Positions 10,301 through 21,450 of a stretch of 64,000 nt of DNA are shown here, piece by piece. The stretch's first letter is position 1. Each line of letters opens with the position of its first letter. This stretch comes from Mikania micrantha. Taxonomy: Eukaryota > Streptophyta > Magnoliopsida > Asterales > Asteraceae. The stretch lies in assembly GCA_009363875.1 (NCBI GenBank), contig CM018693.1:77178028-77242027 (forward strand), read 5' to 3'. The position numbers and the translations under genes are program-made. The notes below the pieces were generated by a model. The model saw only the letters and a list, made by a program, of their open reading frames with translations, did not search any database and was not told where the DNA came from.

Positions 10301-12064
10301 ATTCATGAGAAGAATTACACTACTCATGATCTTGAACTGGGAGCAGTAATCTTCGCCTTGAAGATTTGGAGACATTACTTATATGGCACCAAGTGTACCA
10401 TATTCACTGATCACAAAAGCCTGCAGCACATCTTTGATCAGAAGGAGCTCAACATGCGACAGCGCCGTTGGGTTGAACTTCTGAATGATTATGATTGTGT
10501 GATTAAATACCATCCGGGAAAGGCGAACGTTGTAGCTGATGCCTTGAGCCGGAAAGAACGGGTCAAACCCCTACGTGTTAGAGCAATGGGGATAACCGTG
10601 CAGACCAGTTTGAGTGACAAGATTATCCAAGCACAACAAGAAGCATTTGATCGAGGCAATTTGAAGAAGGAACTTGATTGCGGAGCAGAGAAACAGTTTG
10701 ACACGAAGCCTGATGGTATGATCTACTACAAGGAACGTATATGGATCCCTGCGGTAGATGAATTGAGGAAACTTATTCTCGATGAAGCACACAAGACTAA
10801 ATACTCTGTTCATCCAGGCGCTGATAAGATGTACCAAGACTTGCGTGGATTTTATTGGTGGCCGGGAATGAAGAAAGACATAGCCGAGTATGTCGGACAG
10901 TGTCTTACGTGTGCGAAAGTAAAGGCGGAACACCAGAGACCGTCTGGTCTACTGGAACAGCCTGAGATTCCGCTCTGGAAGTGGGAACAAATAGCTATGG
11001 ATTTCATTACCAAGCTACCCCGCACTTCCAGCGGTCATGATACAATATGGGTGATCATTGATCGTTTAACCAAATCTGCTCATTTCTTGCCCATGCGTGA
11101 GAACTTCACCATGGATAAACTGGCAAGATTATACATCAATGAGATAGTGGTACGCCACGGTGTGCCATTGTCTATTATTTCTGATAGAGACAGCAGATTT
11201 ACTTCAAGGTTCTGGCAATCATTACAGAAATCTCTAGGGACACAGTTGAATCTGAGTACAGCTTACCACCCGCAAACGGATGGTCAAAGCGAACGTACTA
11301 TCCAAACCCTAGAGGATATGTTAAGAACCTGTGTATTGGATTTCGGTGGGAATTGGGACTCCCATTTGCCACTGATCGAGTTCTCCTACAATAACAGTTA
11401 CCACAGCAGTATCGGATGTGCACCATTCGAGGCTCTTTATGGCCGGAAATGTCGATCACCGATCTGTTGGACTGAAATTGGAGACAACCGAATAACTGGG
11501 CCTGAATTGATTCAGGAAACCACTGACAAGATAGCCCAGATTCAGAGAAGACTACAAGCAACAAGGAGCAGACAAAAGAGCTACGCCGACAAACGGCGCA
11601 AGCCGTTGGAATTCCAAGTGGGAGACCGAGTCATGTTAAAGGTATCCCCATGGAAAGGTGTTGTACGCTTTGGGAAGAAAGGCAAATTAGCACCAAGATA
11701 CGTGGGACCGTTCGAGATCATCGAGCGTATTGGTCCTGTGGCGTATAGACTGAGATTACCTGATGAACTCAGTGGTGTGCATGACGTGTTTCACGTCTCA
11801 AACCTAAAGAAATGCCTTGCTGACGAGTCTCTCGTCATCCCAATTGAAGAAATTCAAGTTGATGAACAGTTACACTTTATCGAGGAACCTTTAGAGATTA
11901 TGGATCGCAAGGTTAAACAACTGAGGCGAAGCCGTATTCCTATTGTAAAGGTTCGATGGAATTCAAGACGCGGGCCCGAGTTTACTTGGGAACGTGAAGA
12001 TCACATGAAGTTAAAGTATCCCCAACTGTTTGAAGAGAAAGCTGTACCCGATAACAACTCTTAA
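7394..12064 (+). CDS. Element A Gag-Pol polyprotein (Gag, PR, RT, RNase H, INT, chromodomain)
   Basis: An uninterrupted 1556-codon frame holding everything needed for retrotransposition. Residues counted from the chosen start: proline-rich N-terminus; Gag core with ALTWWNG; CCHC zinc knuckles at 363-376 and 402-415, preceded by an extra CxxCxxHH...CxxC cluster; aspartic protease DTGA at 461-464; RT catalytic FIDD with D797/D798; RNase H D944; integrase zinc-binding H1140 and catalytic D1203, D1264 and E1300 (exact D,D35E spacing); chromodomain near 1505-1548. I chose ATG 7394 (MPPRR) over the in-frame ATG at 7370. MPPRR/MSPRR begins the Gags of B and L, and a branch-site and acceptor-like sequence (CACTAAC...ATCAG) ends just before it. 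The stop overlaps the conserved hairpin. Gag and Pol are fused in one frame, so no frameshift is needed. Confidence 0.96.
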   Translation: MPPRRQPPLIQLPPQDLAPHSSTPSPNDSPPPPPPPPPPPPPLITQAFGSGTTPTMDPATIALVTLLSSQMTNQMKEAIPEMFLRLRNEILNTGNTSGEASGNTGDSSHYSYKSFVGCKPPSFSGSEGAVGLIQWIEKIEATLDLCSCPEHHKVRYSAGTFNKRALTWWNGQINARGREEAMAMPWEDFKTLLRTEFCPKNELQKLEVELSNHVMKGADHMGYTTRYHELVALVPDMVPTLEKRIDRYVGGLPACIQGMVVSANPTTVESAVRLSGKLTDLMVASGVLKKEAEPNKNKAEPSKKPHHHQKKKQKTIKNYAVATPLQQIAAAPQNPNRKPYTGTFPLCAKCQYHHTADTPCKHCTGCGRKGHWVQHCRMTPNQAVNNAALALPPPANQNHGGCYNCGEQGHFAKNCPKKAQPAVQAPRGRAFAIGAPAARQDPNVVTGTFLLHDFYVSVLFDTGADQSFISTDFVCQLDSIEEQLDSPYIIEVANGKQITVSTVYRNCPLTLSGHTFAIDLIPMELGSFDIIVGMDWLSSNRVEVICSEKLLRIPLPSDRVLEVKGDQAKRSVKIISCIKARKCLQKRCIAFLAHVLEKEKDKKKIQDVPVVKEYPEVFPEDLPGLPPARPVEFRIDLIPGATPVAKSPYRLAPSEMQELSNQLQELLDKGFIRPSYSPWGAPVLFVKKKDGSFRMCIDYRELNKLTIKNRYPLPRIDDLFDQLQGAQYFSKIDLRSGYHQLRVQDEDIPKTAFRTRYGHYEFMVMPFGLTNAPAVFMDLMNRVCKPYLDQFVIVFIDDILIYSKTKTEHEQHLRKILELLKEEKLYAKFSKCEFWLREVQFLGHVVNSEGIHVDPAKIEAIKNWDTPKTPTEIRSFLGLAGYYRRFISNFSKIALPLTKLTQKSEPFVWEQKQEDAFQTLKQKLCDAPILSLPEGCDDFVVYCDASHQGLGCVLMQRDKVIAYASRQLKIHEKNYTTHDLELGAVIFALKIWRHYLYGTKCTIFTDHKSLQHIFDQKELNMRQRRWVELLNDYDCVIKYHPGKANVVADALSRKERVKPLRVRAMGITVQTSLSDKIIQAQQEAFDRGNLKKELDCGAEKQFDTKPDGMIYYKERIWIPAVDELRKLILDEAHKTKYSVHPGADKMYQDLRGFYWWPGMKKDIAEYVGQCLTCAKVKAEHQRPSGLLEQPEIPLWKWEQIAMDFITKLPRTSSGHDTIWVIIDRLTKSAHFLPMRENFTMDKLARLYINEIVVRHGVPLSIISDRDSRFTSRFWQSLQKSLGTQLNLSTAYHPQTDGQSERTIQTLEDMLRTCVLDFGGNWDSHLPLIEFSYNNSYHSSIGCAPFEALYGRKCRSPICWTEIGDNRITGPELIQETTDKIAQIQRRLQATRSRQKSYADKRRKPLEFQVGDRVMLKVSPWKGVVRFGKKGKLAPRYVGPFEIIERIGPVAYRLRLPDELSGVHDVFHVSNLKKCLADESLVIPIEEIQVDEQLHFIEEPLEIMDRKVKQLRRSRIPIVKVRWNSRRGPEFTWEREDHMKLKYPQLFEEKAVPDNNS

Positions 12065-12081
12065 ATTTCGGGACGAAATTT
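12063..12081 (+). other. Conserved pre-PPT hairpin, element A
   Basis: AAATTTCGGGACGAAATTT, an 8-bp perfect dyad with a GGA loop. It begins at the stop codon and ends 6 bases before the polypurine run. Equivalent dyads precede the PPT in D (twice), F and K. Confidence 0.75.
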
Positions 12082-12087
12082 CTCTAA

Positions 12088-12098
12088 CAAGGGGAGAC
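12088..12098 (+). other. Polypurine tract of element A
   Basis: CAAGGGGAGAC directly before the TG of the 3' LTR; the primer for plus-strand DNA synthesis. Confidence 0.9.
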
Positions 12099-15000
12099 TG
12101 TAACATCAGTGCCGGAACCGTCACCGGAACAGTGATCTCTACAGTTCATGAACAGAAAACAGGTACAAACTACAAACATTTTATCTCATTTCGTATTCAT
12201 ATTACTTATCATTATCATTTTGTGTTGTCATAGATCAGATTCAGAAACAGTTAACAGAAACACAGTTCAGAACAAGGGTTCTTGAGTCGGATAATTATCT
12301 GGCAACACAGAACCCTCATATGATTATTTGCTTAGGATTTATTATGTATAAACGTATGTGAGGCTTTACAGAACAAAACACACGAATATTGTTATATGAA
12401 TGCTAAATTGACGGGTTATTCGTATAGGTGACGATCTGTACAAATAAATCTGAAAGTTTAACGTTCTGAGTGATATTCTTTAATTAGAAAACAAGATTGA
12501 AAAGTATAGTTATCGTCGTGTTCGTACGGGTGACGATTCGAACGAATACGCGCGACGACCGTACATTTCGATTTAAACAGTTAATTTTGTTTTAAATTTT
12601 TAATATAAGAAGATATTAGTTAATTTATTAGGAATTACAACCTCGAATAATTAAATAAATTCTATTTTATAAACCGTGTCGTTTTATCGCGAAAACCTAC
12701 GCGAACCGGCATTTTACGCGAAACCGAACGAGACCGACTAACCGGGTGAGATGGTATCCTTTATTATGGCATTAAATTGCCATAATAACCCTCACCAACC
12801 TCTCTCTCTCTCTTCATCACGTTTTCTCTCTCTCTCTAGTTCATCACAAAGAAACTATCTTCTTTCTAAGATTTGGAGGTCCAAACCTCGGTGGATTCAA
12901 GCAAGGTTGGTGTCAAGACGTTCCCCTCATCGTGTAGATTCCAGAAGTACAAGAAAAACAAGTAATTAACCGTGGGATTTGAGGTAAACATCCACTTAAA
13001 ATTCGTTTTTCTAGGGTTTTCGCGAGTTCAATTGGTTTTGTTGTTTAAATCGGCACTAAAGCACTTAGAACACGTAGATTGGGTTATCACATGGGTTAGA
13101 ATCTGTTAGAATGAGTTTGTAACAGGTTTAGCTAGTTAAAACGAGGCTGGAAACACCAAGATCTTTACAGGTTCGTGAGCTAAGGAGCTGGAAAAATGAT
13201 GCAGCTTCGCCGGCCGAACCCCTACAAACATAGCCGAACCATTTTCTGAGTAACGAACCCTGCAACCACGTGGGAGACCCCTGCAACGAACCTGTGCCCA
13301 CCTGCCGCCGAACCCTGGACCACCTGCACCGAACCATGGCCATGCAACTCACGAACCCAAGATCAACGAGCCTTCAATGGAATCTGGTTTAAGCCAGCCG
13401 AACCCCACATGTCCAGTCAAACCTTCATCACATGACGAACCCTGTGCTTGTGCGAACCTGTGTAATCATTGATATGGCCGAACTCTTTAAGTTGGCCGCA
13501 CCCTCACCTAGTTAGAAGCGAACCTCCTTAGATGCGAGCCATGGGACGAACCCTAGGATTTGTGAACTAGCCTGGCCGAACCATGAAGGTTCGTGGGAGG
13601 GGTTGAATTAGCCGAACCCTACCTAGAACCTCATAAGGTTCGCTGCCTTGGATTTCATGCAAAGCCTAGAAATCGATTAATGAAGTCGAGATGGGACTAG
13701 GATCAATGAAACAAATGTTATAACCTAGGGAATGACTAGTGGACCATTGAATCTAATATTTCATGAAAAGTTGATTACATAATAAACATGCATGAGTTAT
13801 TAAACTTGGGTGTATGCGTGGGAAAATAGGTGCATGAGAGATCACATATATGCATGCATCTCTAACACTAAAAAGTTGGCCATGCAAGATAGTTTAACCA
13901 CTATGTTAAATTGGTTACAAGTTCATGAGAATCAACGACACAAGATTGGGTAAGTGACTAGAAACCAAAGACGTTCAATTGGGCCTAAGTGGGCCCAATG
14001 GGGCTTAGTGAAGCCCATCATGTATTAAATGATAACGTAAATCATGTAATGATATTTTGATAAAATAAATGGCATTGATTTCCTTTAAGTTTACTTGATT
14101 ATAAAAGTATTGTAATGTTAGGTTTAAAGACTTGTTTGATTTAAATTGCTTACTTTGAATAAATTGAATTGGGAACTTGTTATAAAATAGACAATATAAT
14201 TGTCTGGATTTGCTCAAAATACAAAGGAAACTCTGCCGAAATTTTCTAAAATTTAAAGGTAAGTTAGTAACTAATCATGGGAATTGGGATCATAAGAAGG
14301 GTAATTAAGATAGAGTAGATCTTAGATACACTTAGTACTAAGACACTTAGTTGCACCCACGACAAGACTCAAGGTCTTAGGCACAACGACTACTACGCGT
14401 ACTTATTATATTCGAATTCTTATAAAATAACTCAGGAACCGAAGAAACTTAGCTTACATACAGGAGCGCGCATTTTGTGTTAGATCAAATTACATAGCAG
14501 CACAGGTGAGTTCATTGCCCCTTTTCTAACATTTTTGTTTTAAAACGCGGGGCTGAGAAGCATGCGTAAACTGTTTACTTAAATTGTTTACTTTAATGCT
14601 TTTAAATTTATATGTTTTACATATATATAAATGATATCCTAGACCATGTCTAGGAAGATTTAATGCAGGTTTATTAACTGATTTACTTATATATTAAGTG
14701 AATAATCAAGTTAAACTTGACTTTTTCAACCAGTCAAAACATTTCAAACAAATCAAATCAATTATTTTGACAAAACAAAGGGTGTGAGTTCAAGGGATCA
14801 AAACAAACATTTTGACAAAACAAGTGGGTGAGTTCAATGGATCAAGACAAACATTTTGACAAAACAAGTGGGTGAATTCAAGGGATCAAATCAAACATTT
14901 TGACAAAACAAGTGGGTGAATTCAAGGGATCAAATCAAACATTTTGACAAAACAAGTGTGGGACATCAAGACATCAACAAAACAATCTTTGCAAAGACAA

Positions 15001-15550
15001 CATTCAATGTTCTACAAACCAAGTGTTTGTTGAACAATGAATCAAGTGTACTACCGATCAATGAATCTTGTATTCTGTGATCAACACATCAAGTACATCT
15101 TGTGACAGAATCAGACAATCATTTTTAAGGGAAAATCTGGGAAATATCAGAGATAGCGTACGCCAAAAACATTGACGAAACATAAAATCCTGCATTTCAA
15201 GAAGTCCTAGCTAGACCGTTTGACTTGTAGGTCGTATGTTTGAGGATATTTACAGTTTCCCTAACTACTAAGTACCTAGATTGACAGACTAGTCTACTCG
15301 AGTATGACCATAGGCCCCAATCATGAGGACTTAGATTTTATTAAATGTTTATTTATTTATTTAATTAAGCATTTATTAAACTGTTTCTACAATTTCTGTG
15401 GTTGATCACTATTGTGATGAACTTAAGGAATCAACATAGATTCCAAATTGTGGTATTTACAGGAACAAAGGACTGACGAATCATTGGGTTAAAGGTAGGG
15501 GTAAAATGCTTAATTTTCATTAACAACAATGTCCTATGCGGATTAGTATG

Positions 15551-15620
15551 CGGTGGGACGGCGTCTGGGCGGGGTTGTAGCCTTGACTCAGGGGTATGCC
15601 CTATATATAAGCATACCGAT
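15551..15620 (+). promoter_or_regulatory. TATA-type module 1, LTR A (3')
   Basis: Copy of the 6431-6500 module in the 3' LTR; identical as far as I can see. Confidence 0.5.
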
Positions 15621-15775
15621 CTGGATGATACATGTGATGTTAATGAGATTAAGGTTGTTACCCGTGGGATAAACAAAGGTTTTGTGAGAACAATTGAGTC
15701 ATTGTAAACAAGAGTGTGTGATAGGTAAAGATGCTTAATTATCATTAACAACAATGTCCTATGCGGATTAGTATG

Positions 15776-15845
15776 TGGTGGGACGGCGTCTGGGCGGGGT
15801 TGTAGCCTCGACTCAGGGGTATGCCCTATACATAAGCATACCGAT
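15776..15845 (+). promoter_or_regulatory. TATA-type module 2, LTR A (3')
   Basis: Copy of the 6656-6725 module in the 3' LTR; no differences seen. Confidence 0.5.
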
Positions 15846-16338
15846 CTGGATGATACATGTGGTGTTAATGAGGTTAGGGTCTTTACCAAAGAAGGTTTTC
15901 AAATCATTTTCAAATCATTTTCAAATACTAAACTATATGAACTCACCAACCATGTGTTGACCTTTATTTTTGCATGACTTCTCAGGTGACGAACAGGTCA
16001 ATTAGGAAGTCATTTCTTTTGGACTAGGACTTCAGATAGAAGACTAGTATTTTGGACCTGCATACTTTTGAAGACATCATGATATAAATTATTTTGTATA
16101 TCTTGTGTAAATACAAGATAGTCATTTATTGATGTTTTACAATAGATTTACATTGTTAAATTATGAACGTTACTGCTGTAATTTAACTTTGTAATTCTAT
16201 TTTAATTAGCATTTCTCATTTATATCATGTGCAATGTAACAATCTGATCACTCCTGATTATCACTCCCGATATCGCGCCCCGGGAACCTTCCGCCCGACG
16301 GGGACTCCGATCCTACCCCGCCGGCTCGGGGTGTGACA

Positions 16339-16343
16339 TTATG
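16339..16343. repeat. Target-site duplication of element A, right copy
   Basis: TTATG, identical to 2974-2978. Confidence 0.95.
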
Positions 16344-16366
16344 CGCGCTCGCGCTCGCGCTCGCGT
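16343..16366. repeat. Short GCGCTC microsatellite next to the A insertion site
   Basis: About 3.5 units of (GCGCTC), beginning at the target duplication of A. LTR M has only a short GAGCGCGC at the equivalent place, so the array is specific to this copy of the LTR. Confidence 0.8.
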
Positions 16367-16925
16367 ATGTAACTCAATCAACTCAAGGATCTGTAATTAA
16401 TATATCTGTGTTTATGAGTATAGATATTACTTTGTCCTTAGATGACCTTATTTGTTTATATTCTAAAATCTCAAATTTTTATTAACTTAGTTAATTCAAT
16501 CTAAGTTAGGACATTATACTAAAGATTCTATTATTTATCTTTGTATAAAGGTCATTCCACTTCCTTAATGTTGTTTATCCTATCTATACAATGATCTTTA
16601 AGTTAATTATGTCTTGATCATAAAAGTTGTAAAAATATTACCCTTTTAAACCTATATAAATACATTCGTAGTGCATGCACGCATGATTACATACCCATAC
16701 CCCCATTTAAGTTGTCAAACCCACTTTTAAGTTTAAATAATTCATGTTTAGCGATTTACACCTAAGTTGTTTAGATGAAACATTATTCATGTTCGTCCAT
16801 ATAATTCCCATTACTAGTATTTTAGTGAGAGAAAAGGTGATGGTTAGTGTGGTCACCCATGCATACATTATTTCATGTTAATTCTCATGCTTCATAGTCC
16901 TCCATTAATCTCAATTCGATAATTA

Positions 16926-17375
16926 GGTTCTTGTAACCCATGGGGCAGCGAACCTTTCTAAAAAGAAGGATAGGTTCGGCTTAACTTAACTAGGTTCGCC
17001 CCTCCATAGATCCAAGGTTCGGCTACCACTAGGACCAAGGTTCGGCAACCATTAGGACCAAGGTTCGGCACCTGCAGTGACTCAGGTAGGTTCGGTTAAC
17101 CATAAAGGTTCGTGGACATGTACCTAAGTTCGTGGTTCAGCAGAAGGTTCGTGGGGGAAGGAGTAGGTTCGCTTAACCCTAAGGTTCGCAGGTAAACTCA
17201 TGGTTCGGTGCAAAGAAGGTTCGGCCGTCCCTTGCAGGGTTCGGCCAGACATGGTGGTGCAGGGTTCGGCTAACACGGAAGAATAGTTCGTGGGTTCCAT
17301 GGTGGCCTAAGGTTCGGCCCAGGTTACCTTTGAAGGTTCGTTGACCTGTATAGGGTTCGGCTAGCTGCGAACCTG
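16926..17375 (-). repeat. CGAACC word zone, LTR B
   Basis: About 17 GGTTCG and 2 CGAACC on the plus strand in 450 bp, which is a CGAACC excess on the element's sense strand, as in LTR A. Spacing is irregular, mostly 15-40 bp. Confidence 0.8.
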
Positions 17376-18079
17376 GCCTTCCATTGCTGCTCACCATCAC
17401 CTTCATCATGTTTCTACCTGTTACGAGGTCAACCCAGGTTCCCTTAGGTTTATACGAGCTTGGTTTAAAGTTTTACAAGTTCTTAAATCGAATATAACAT
17501 CAGTACGTTAAAGGTTTGTTATTCACCATAAAACCGAACATAAACACTTAGATTTACCTCAAATCGGTGGTTAAAAGCAGGGTTTCTTTGTATCTCCTTG
17601 TAGCTCTCGTTCACGCGGTCGTTTAGGCTCCGAGATCTTGTGATTTCGTTGAGAGACGAAGAAGTTATGGTAGAGAGAAGGTCTAGAGAGAGAAAGTGGC
17701 GGATTTAGGGTTTTAGTGAGAGAAAGGAAGATGGAAAAATGAGGAAGAAGAAGCTTTGCTTCTTCCTTATATCGCCTTCCATTTTTTTCCCGGCTCGGTC
17801 TCGTTTTTATCGCGATAATATTACGGGAACTCTCGGTTTTGCTCGTAAAAATATATTTAAAACGTAAGACATTTAAATAATTGAGTTTCGTTTACAATAA
17901 AATAGTTTCCAATTAAATCGTTTAAATTAGGATCTCCGTTTATTTTTGTTAAATCAAACATTTAATAAATAAATTAATTTATCCGAAATTACTTTAGGTT
18001 GTGATTCCTAATAAACGTTTTCAGTTTTCTTTTATTAATTTAATGTCGTTAAATATTATTTAATTATCTCGTCGAAACG

Positions 18080-18230
18080 CGTTACTCGCGTACGTATTCG
18101 TAAAGATCGTCACCTTTGCGAATCTAACGCTAGTATCGTATTTCGATTCGATTTACTATTTAAGGAATATTATTTCAGAATATTATTCTCAATAATTATA
18201 TTCATGTGAATCGTCACCCACGCGAATACT
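18080..18230 (-). promoter_or_regulatory. Paired GGTGACGAT boxes, LTR B
   Basis: 'agatcgtcacctttgcgaat' and 'gaatcgtcacccacgcgaat' on the plus strand, about 110 bp apart, about 0.6 kb from the LTR start. Same arrangement as LTR A. Confidence 0.5.
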
Positions 18231-18404
18231 TTTATTAAGTTAATATTTCTGAATTTATATTCGCGTTTACAATGTGCTCGTAACCTCACCATCGCGTAAT
18301 TAATTCCAGTTACACTTCCATTATTCCATTAACTTTAATATTATCATTCCCAAACCACAACCCACTAAATCCTAGTCACTGACACATCCATGATAGGCCG
18401 AAAT

Positions 18405-18463
18405 ATGCATATGTATAGGGCATATGCAGAGGTAGATCGCAACCTCCCCTACACTGTCCCACC
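18405..18463 (-). promoter_or_regulatory. TATA-type module, LTR B
   Basis: GGTGGGACAG-like distal block and CATATGCCCTATACATATGC core on the sense strand. Here it lies near the LTR start, not near the LTR end as in A. Confidence 0.5.
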
Positions 18464-18955
18464 GCTATTTCGATAAACCATGACCATGTGTCCTTGACTA
18501 CGTTTAGCAACCAGACCATAACAAACTCCCAGTTCATTTCCATTCCGACCCAAATCCATAATCCGTATAATCATCTGCGATAAACTCTCTGGTTCTGTTC
18601 AGTTGGGTTACAACTCAACTCCCCATGGTTTATGCATATAGTATGTGTTATAAACATGTATACCAGTAACAGTGATAATCATCAAGTAATGTGTCAATAT
18701 TAATAATTACAAAATCTCAGGTCGTAACAGTTCAATCGTACGGATGTACGGATTGTACGGACAACCTAAAGTACAGTGATGTTACAAAGAAAATATGACA
18801 ATGTAATTCAAAACCAGTCAAGTTCTCCAGAATAATATGACAGTTAGAGAATTAGAACGATTTTACCAAATACACGCCAGGAAGTTTCACTATCAATGAG
18901 CTCTCCTCCAATTGATAGGTTCTCTTGAAATCCTCCTGCACACACTCACAAACCA

Positions 18956-21450
18956 TTAGATATCTTTATTCACCCAAGCCTTCGAGGTCTTGAGTTTCCC
19001 ATGAAAATCCATATACCGAAATTTAATCCATTTTCCAGTTGAAACTAAAGAAGTTTCCTTTGAAACTTTGTTTGTTTTTGGTATCCACAACTGTTCCTGT
19101 TCAAGTGCATTTTTAAGATAATACTTATCTTGAATCACCACATTGTTGTTAAACACCAAATTAGTCATTAAAGGTTTTGAAAGTTTCAACTTTTCTTCAT
19201 CCGAGGCTTTCACAAGTTCTTCCTTGTTTTGATTTGGCATTTTATGTGTTTTAGGAATGAACTTTGAAACCTCTGTGACACAAGACTTGGCATTACTAAC
19301 TTGTCCTTGTAACTCACACAGATAAGGACAATTAGCAATGATATGCCCTCTTGTTCCACACTCAAAACATATTCTCCTCTCCACAAACCTAGGAGAATAG
19401 TTTTGTACAAACCTATGGTTTTGGTGATTTACCACTGGTGAACCATAAACCAATCTTTGATTACTTGTTGAACCCATATGAGTCAAATGTGACTTCTTAT
19501 CACTTGACGTGAGAGACTCAAAGTTCAACTTTTCACATCTTGTGGGACTGAGTGAAATCTTGTCTTTGTTCCAAGACTTTGAAGTATCACACTTTGATTC
19601 CACTCTGTTTGATGCACATGATGATTTCACAACCCATTTTGATTGAATTTGACGTTTAGGTTTTGAACTAGAAAAACCATTTTGTTTTGAAAAATTCATA
19701 TTTTCATTCTTTGAAAACTTTTTAATTTCAACCAATGGGGTTTTGAAAGAAACTTTCTTTTTGGATGACGATGCAGAGTTTGAAACACATGATTTTACAT
19801 CATCAAAGATATTATTGTGAGAATCATCATAATCCTTATGTACATCCATCAACCCACATCTGTACAATGTCTCCTCATCATATTCCTCAAAAGTACAATC
19901 TTCAATGATTGGAGAAAAATTGTCATAAGCACAAGTTGAAGACTTTCCCTTATTGAGAGTGTTAACTATTGAAATTTCACTATCACTTGATTTCTCAATA
20001 AGAGGACTTGAAGAAATTATAGAATCATGATGATTCTCCAATTTGTGCATGATTCTGTCAAAGTCCCTTTTTGCCTTGTCCATTTTGATTTTAATTTTAT
20101 TTACTGCATTTGTCAATTCAACATTTACTTTGCTCAAAATGTCGAGTTTTTTTTCAGAAACACTTTCATTGGCATTTGACTTTGACAAATCATCAGTCAA
20201 CATTTGAACCTGTAACTTCAAATCTGCAATCTGTTTTAAAGAAAACTTTTCATTTGATTTTAAATCCATGTATACTTTATTGCAGTTTGATAAGTCACAT
20301 TTCAAATTCATGTTTTCTTCCTCCAAACTCCAAATTTTTCCCTCAAGATTTAAACATTTAGAGCATGAGAGTTTAGAAAATGTACCTGAACTTACCTCTT
20401 TATCTGAAATGGTATGACAATGGTCTTCACTAATGATGGTAGTTGTTTCAGACAAATCATCAGAGGCATCTTCATAAACATTCATCCTCTGTTGGCACCA
20501 CTTCAACACTTGAAGTTTCATCCTTTGACTTCAAAACATCATCTTCAGACTTCTTCATCTCACTTTTGATATCAGAACCATTAAGAATGTGTGTATCTTC
20601 AGTTACATTACATCTCTTATCTACAACTTCATTCATTTGTTTGCTATCTTCAGACATTTCAGGTTCAATTGTTTTATCAGATTCTGACATTGAAGAATCC
20701 TAACTCTTCTCTTCATCACTACCTTCCATCCTCAAATTCACACTTGTCGCAATACAATCTTCAGTTTTCAGATCATCTTCCTTTCCTTCATCAGCATCTT
20801 CTTTTTCTTTCTCAGCACTCATACTTGCCTTTAACATGTTTCTTTGTTCATCAATCCACAAGAAATCAACAATTTTCACAATCCATTTTCCGGTTCTCCT
20901 TATCTCCGATTCCATTTTATCAACCACATCTTTGAAATTCATTAATTTGACATGATGAATAACTTATGTTTCCTTCATCCTTTCAACAAAATCACTCCAT
21001 CGATAAGGTAAGAATTGCGTAAACTTCTTAACGATTTGCCCATCAGTAGTATCAAACTGAAAATATTTCAATTCTTGCATAAATGGTAAAAGACGATCAT
21101 AAGCATCGTTGATCTTCTTTGCAACATGACTATTATATGCAAATTCCAACAAACTCCACTTTGCACATGAATGTGGCATTTGTTCAAAAATCATTCTTTT
21201 TAATATCTTCAGAAGTGATCATTGAAAACAATTCACACAATTCTCTTTCTTGATTAAATTCAGACATTTGATCTTCATTCAGTTTCAAACATTGTTTCTT
21301 GTATTGTTGGTACAATAGCTTCTGATAATTTTCATCCGCTTTAGCAATAAACGTTTCGAATGTGGATCTCCAGTTCGGATAATTGTCCAAATTATCCAAC
21401 ACAAGTCCATTGTTAGTCAACCATTCTACGTTCCAGTTCTTGTGTGTCAT
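18956..21450 (-). pseudogene. Element E gag, frameshifted and with nonsense codons
   Basis: Read on the minus strand in pieces: 21450-21184 (start, with YPNWRSTFETF), 21194-20964 (other frame), 20942-20700, 20690-20472, and a final 521-residue piece 20521-18956. The first junction is a frameshift, the next two are stops in one frame, and the last is a second frameshift. The last piece has a coiled-coil-like stretch (about residues 50-180), Ser/Lys-rich linkers and one CCHC knuckle (CFECGTRGHIIANC, residues 385-398), as expected for a retrotransposon Gag/nucleocapsid. The 3' end has a natural TAA. Family assignment is by architecture; no close homologue is recalled with certainty. Confidence 0.75.

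Larger units (their letters stand above)
2979..16338 (+). mobile_element. Element A: complete Ty3/gypsy (Tekay/Del-type chromovirus) retrotransposon
   Basis: A 13,360-bp element: two 4240-bp LTRs, primer site, one polyprotein frame, polypurine tract and a perfect 5-bp target duplication. The LTRs differ at three places found by eye (5995/15115, 6038/15158, 6407/15527). With the often-used rate of 1.3e-8 per site per year that is roughly 30,000 years since insertion, so this is the youngest layer of the nest. The RT, integrase and C-terminal chromodomain order and the long LTRs place it with Tekay/Del chromoviruses. It is inserted in the 5' LTR of element B. Nothing in the sequence precludes mobility; expression is unknown. 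Confidence 0.97.
12099..16338 (+). repeat. Element A 3' LTR
   Basis: Same 4240-bp length as the 5' LTR with no indels, only three substitutions. All internal features are repeated at +9120: paired GGTGACGAT boxes 12418-12566, CGAACC zone 13216-13643, tandem repeat 14760-14960, TATA-type modules 15551-15620 and 15776-15845, donor-like 14515, acceptor-like 15985. It ends GGGGTGTGACA at 16338. Confidence 0.97.
16344..18786 (-). repeat. Element B 5' LTR, 5' portion
   Basis: Continuation of LTR B to its 5' end (sense TGTAACATCACTG at 18786). With 1947-2978 it gives about 3.47 kb. In sense order it has a TATA-type module (18405-18463), paired GGTGACGAT boxes (about 18080-18230), a GA-rich stretch on the plus strand (17640-17760), the CGAACC word zone and a short GC-rich microsatellite at the A junction. 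Base 18787 is not a polypurine tract, so 18786 is the outer end of B; B therefore lies in element E. Confidence 0.9.
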
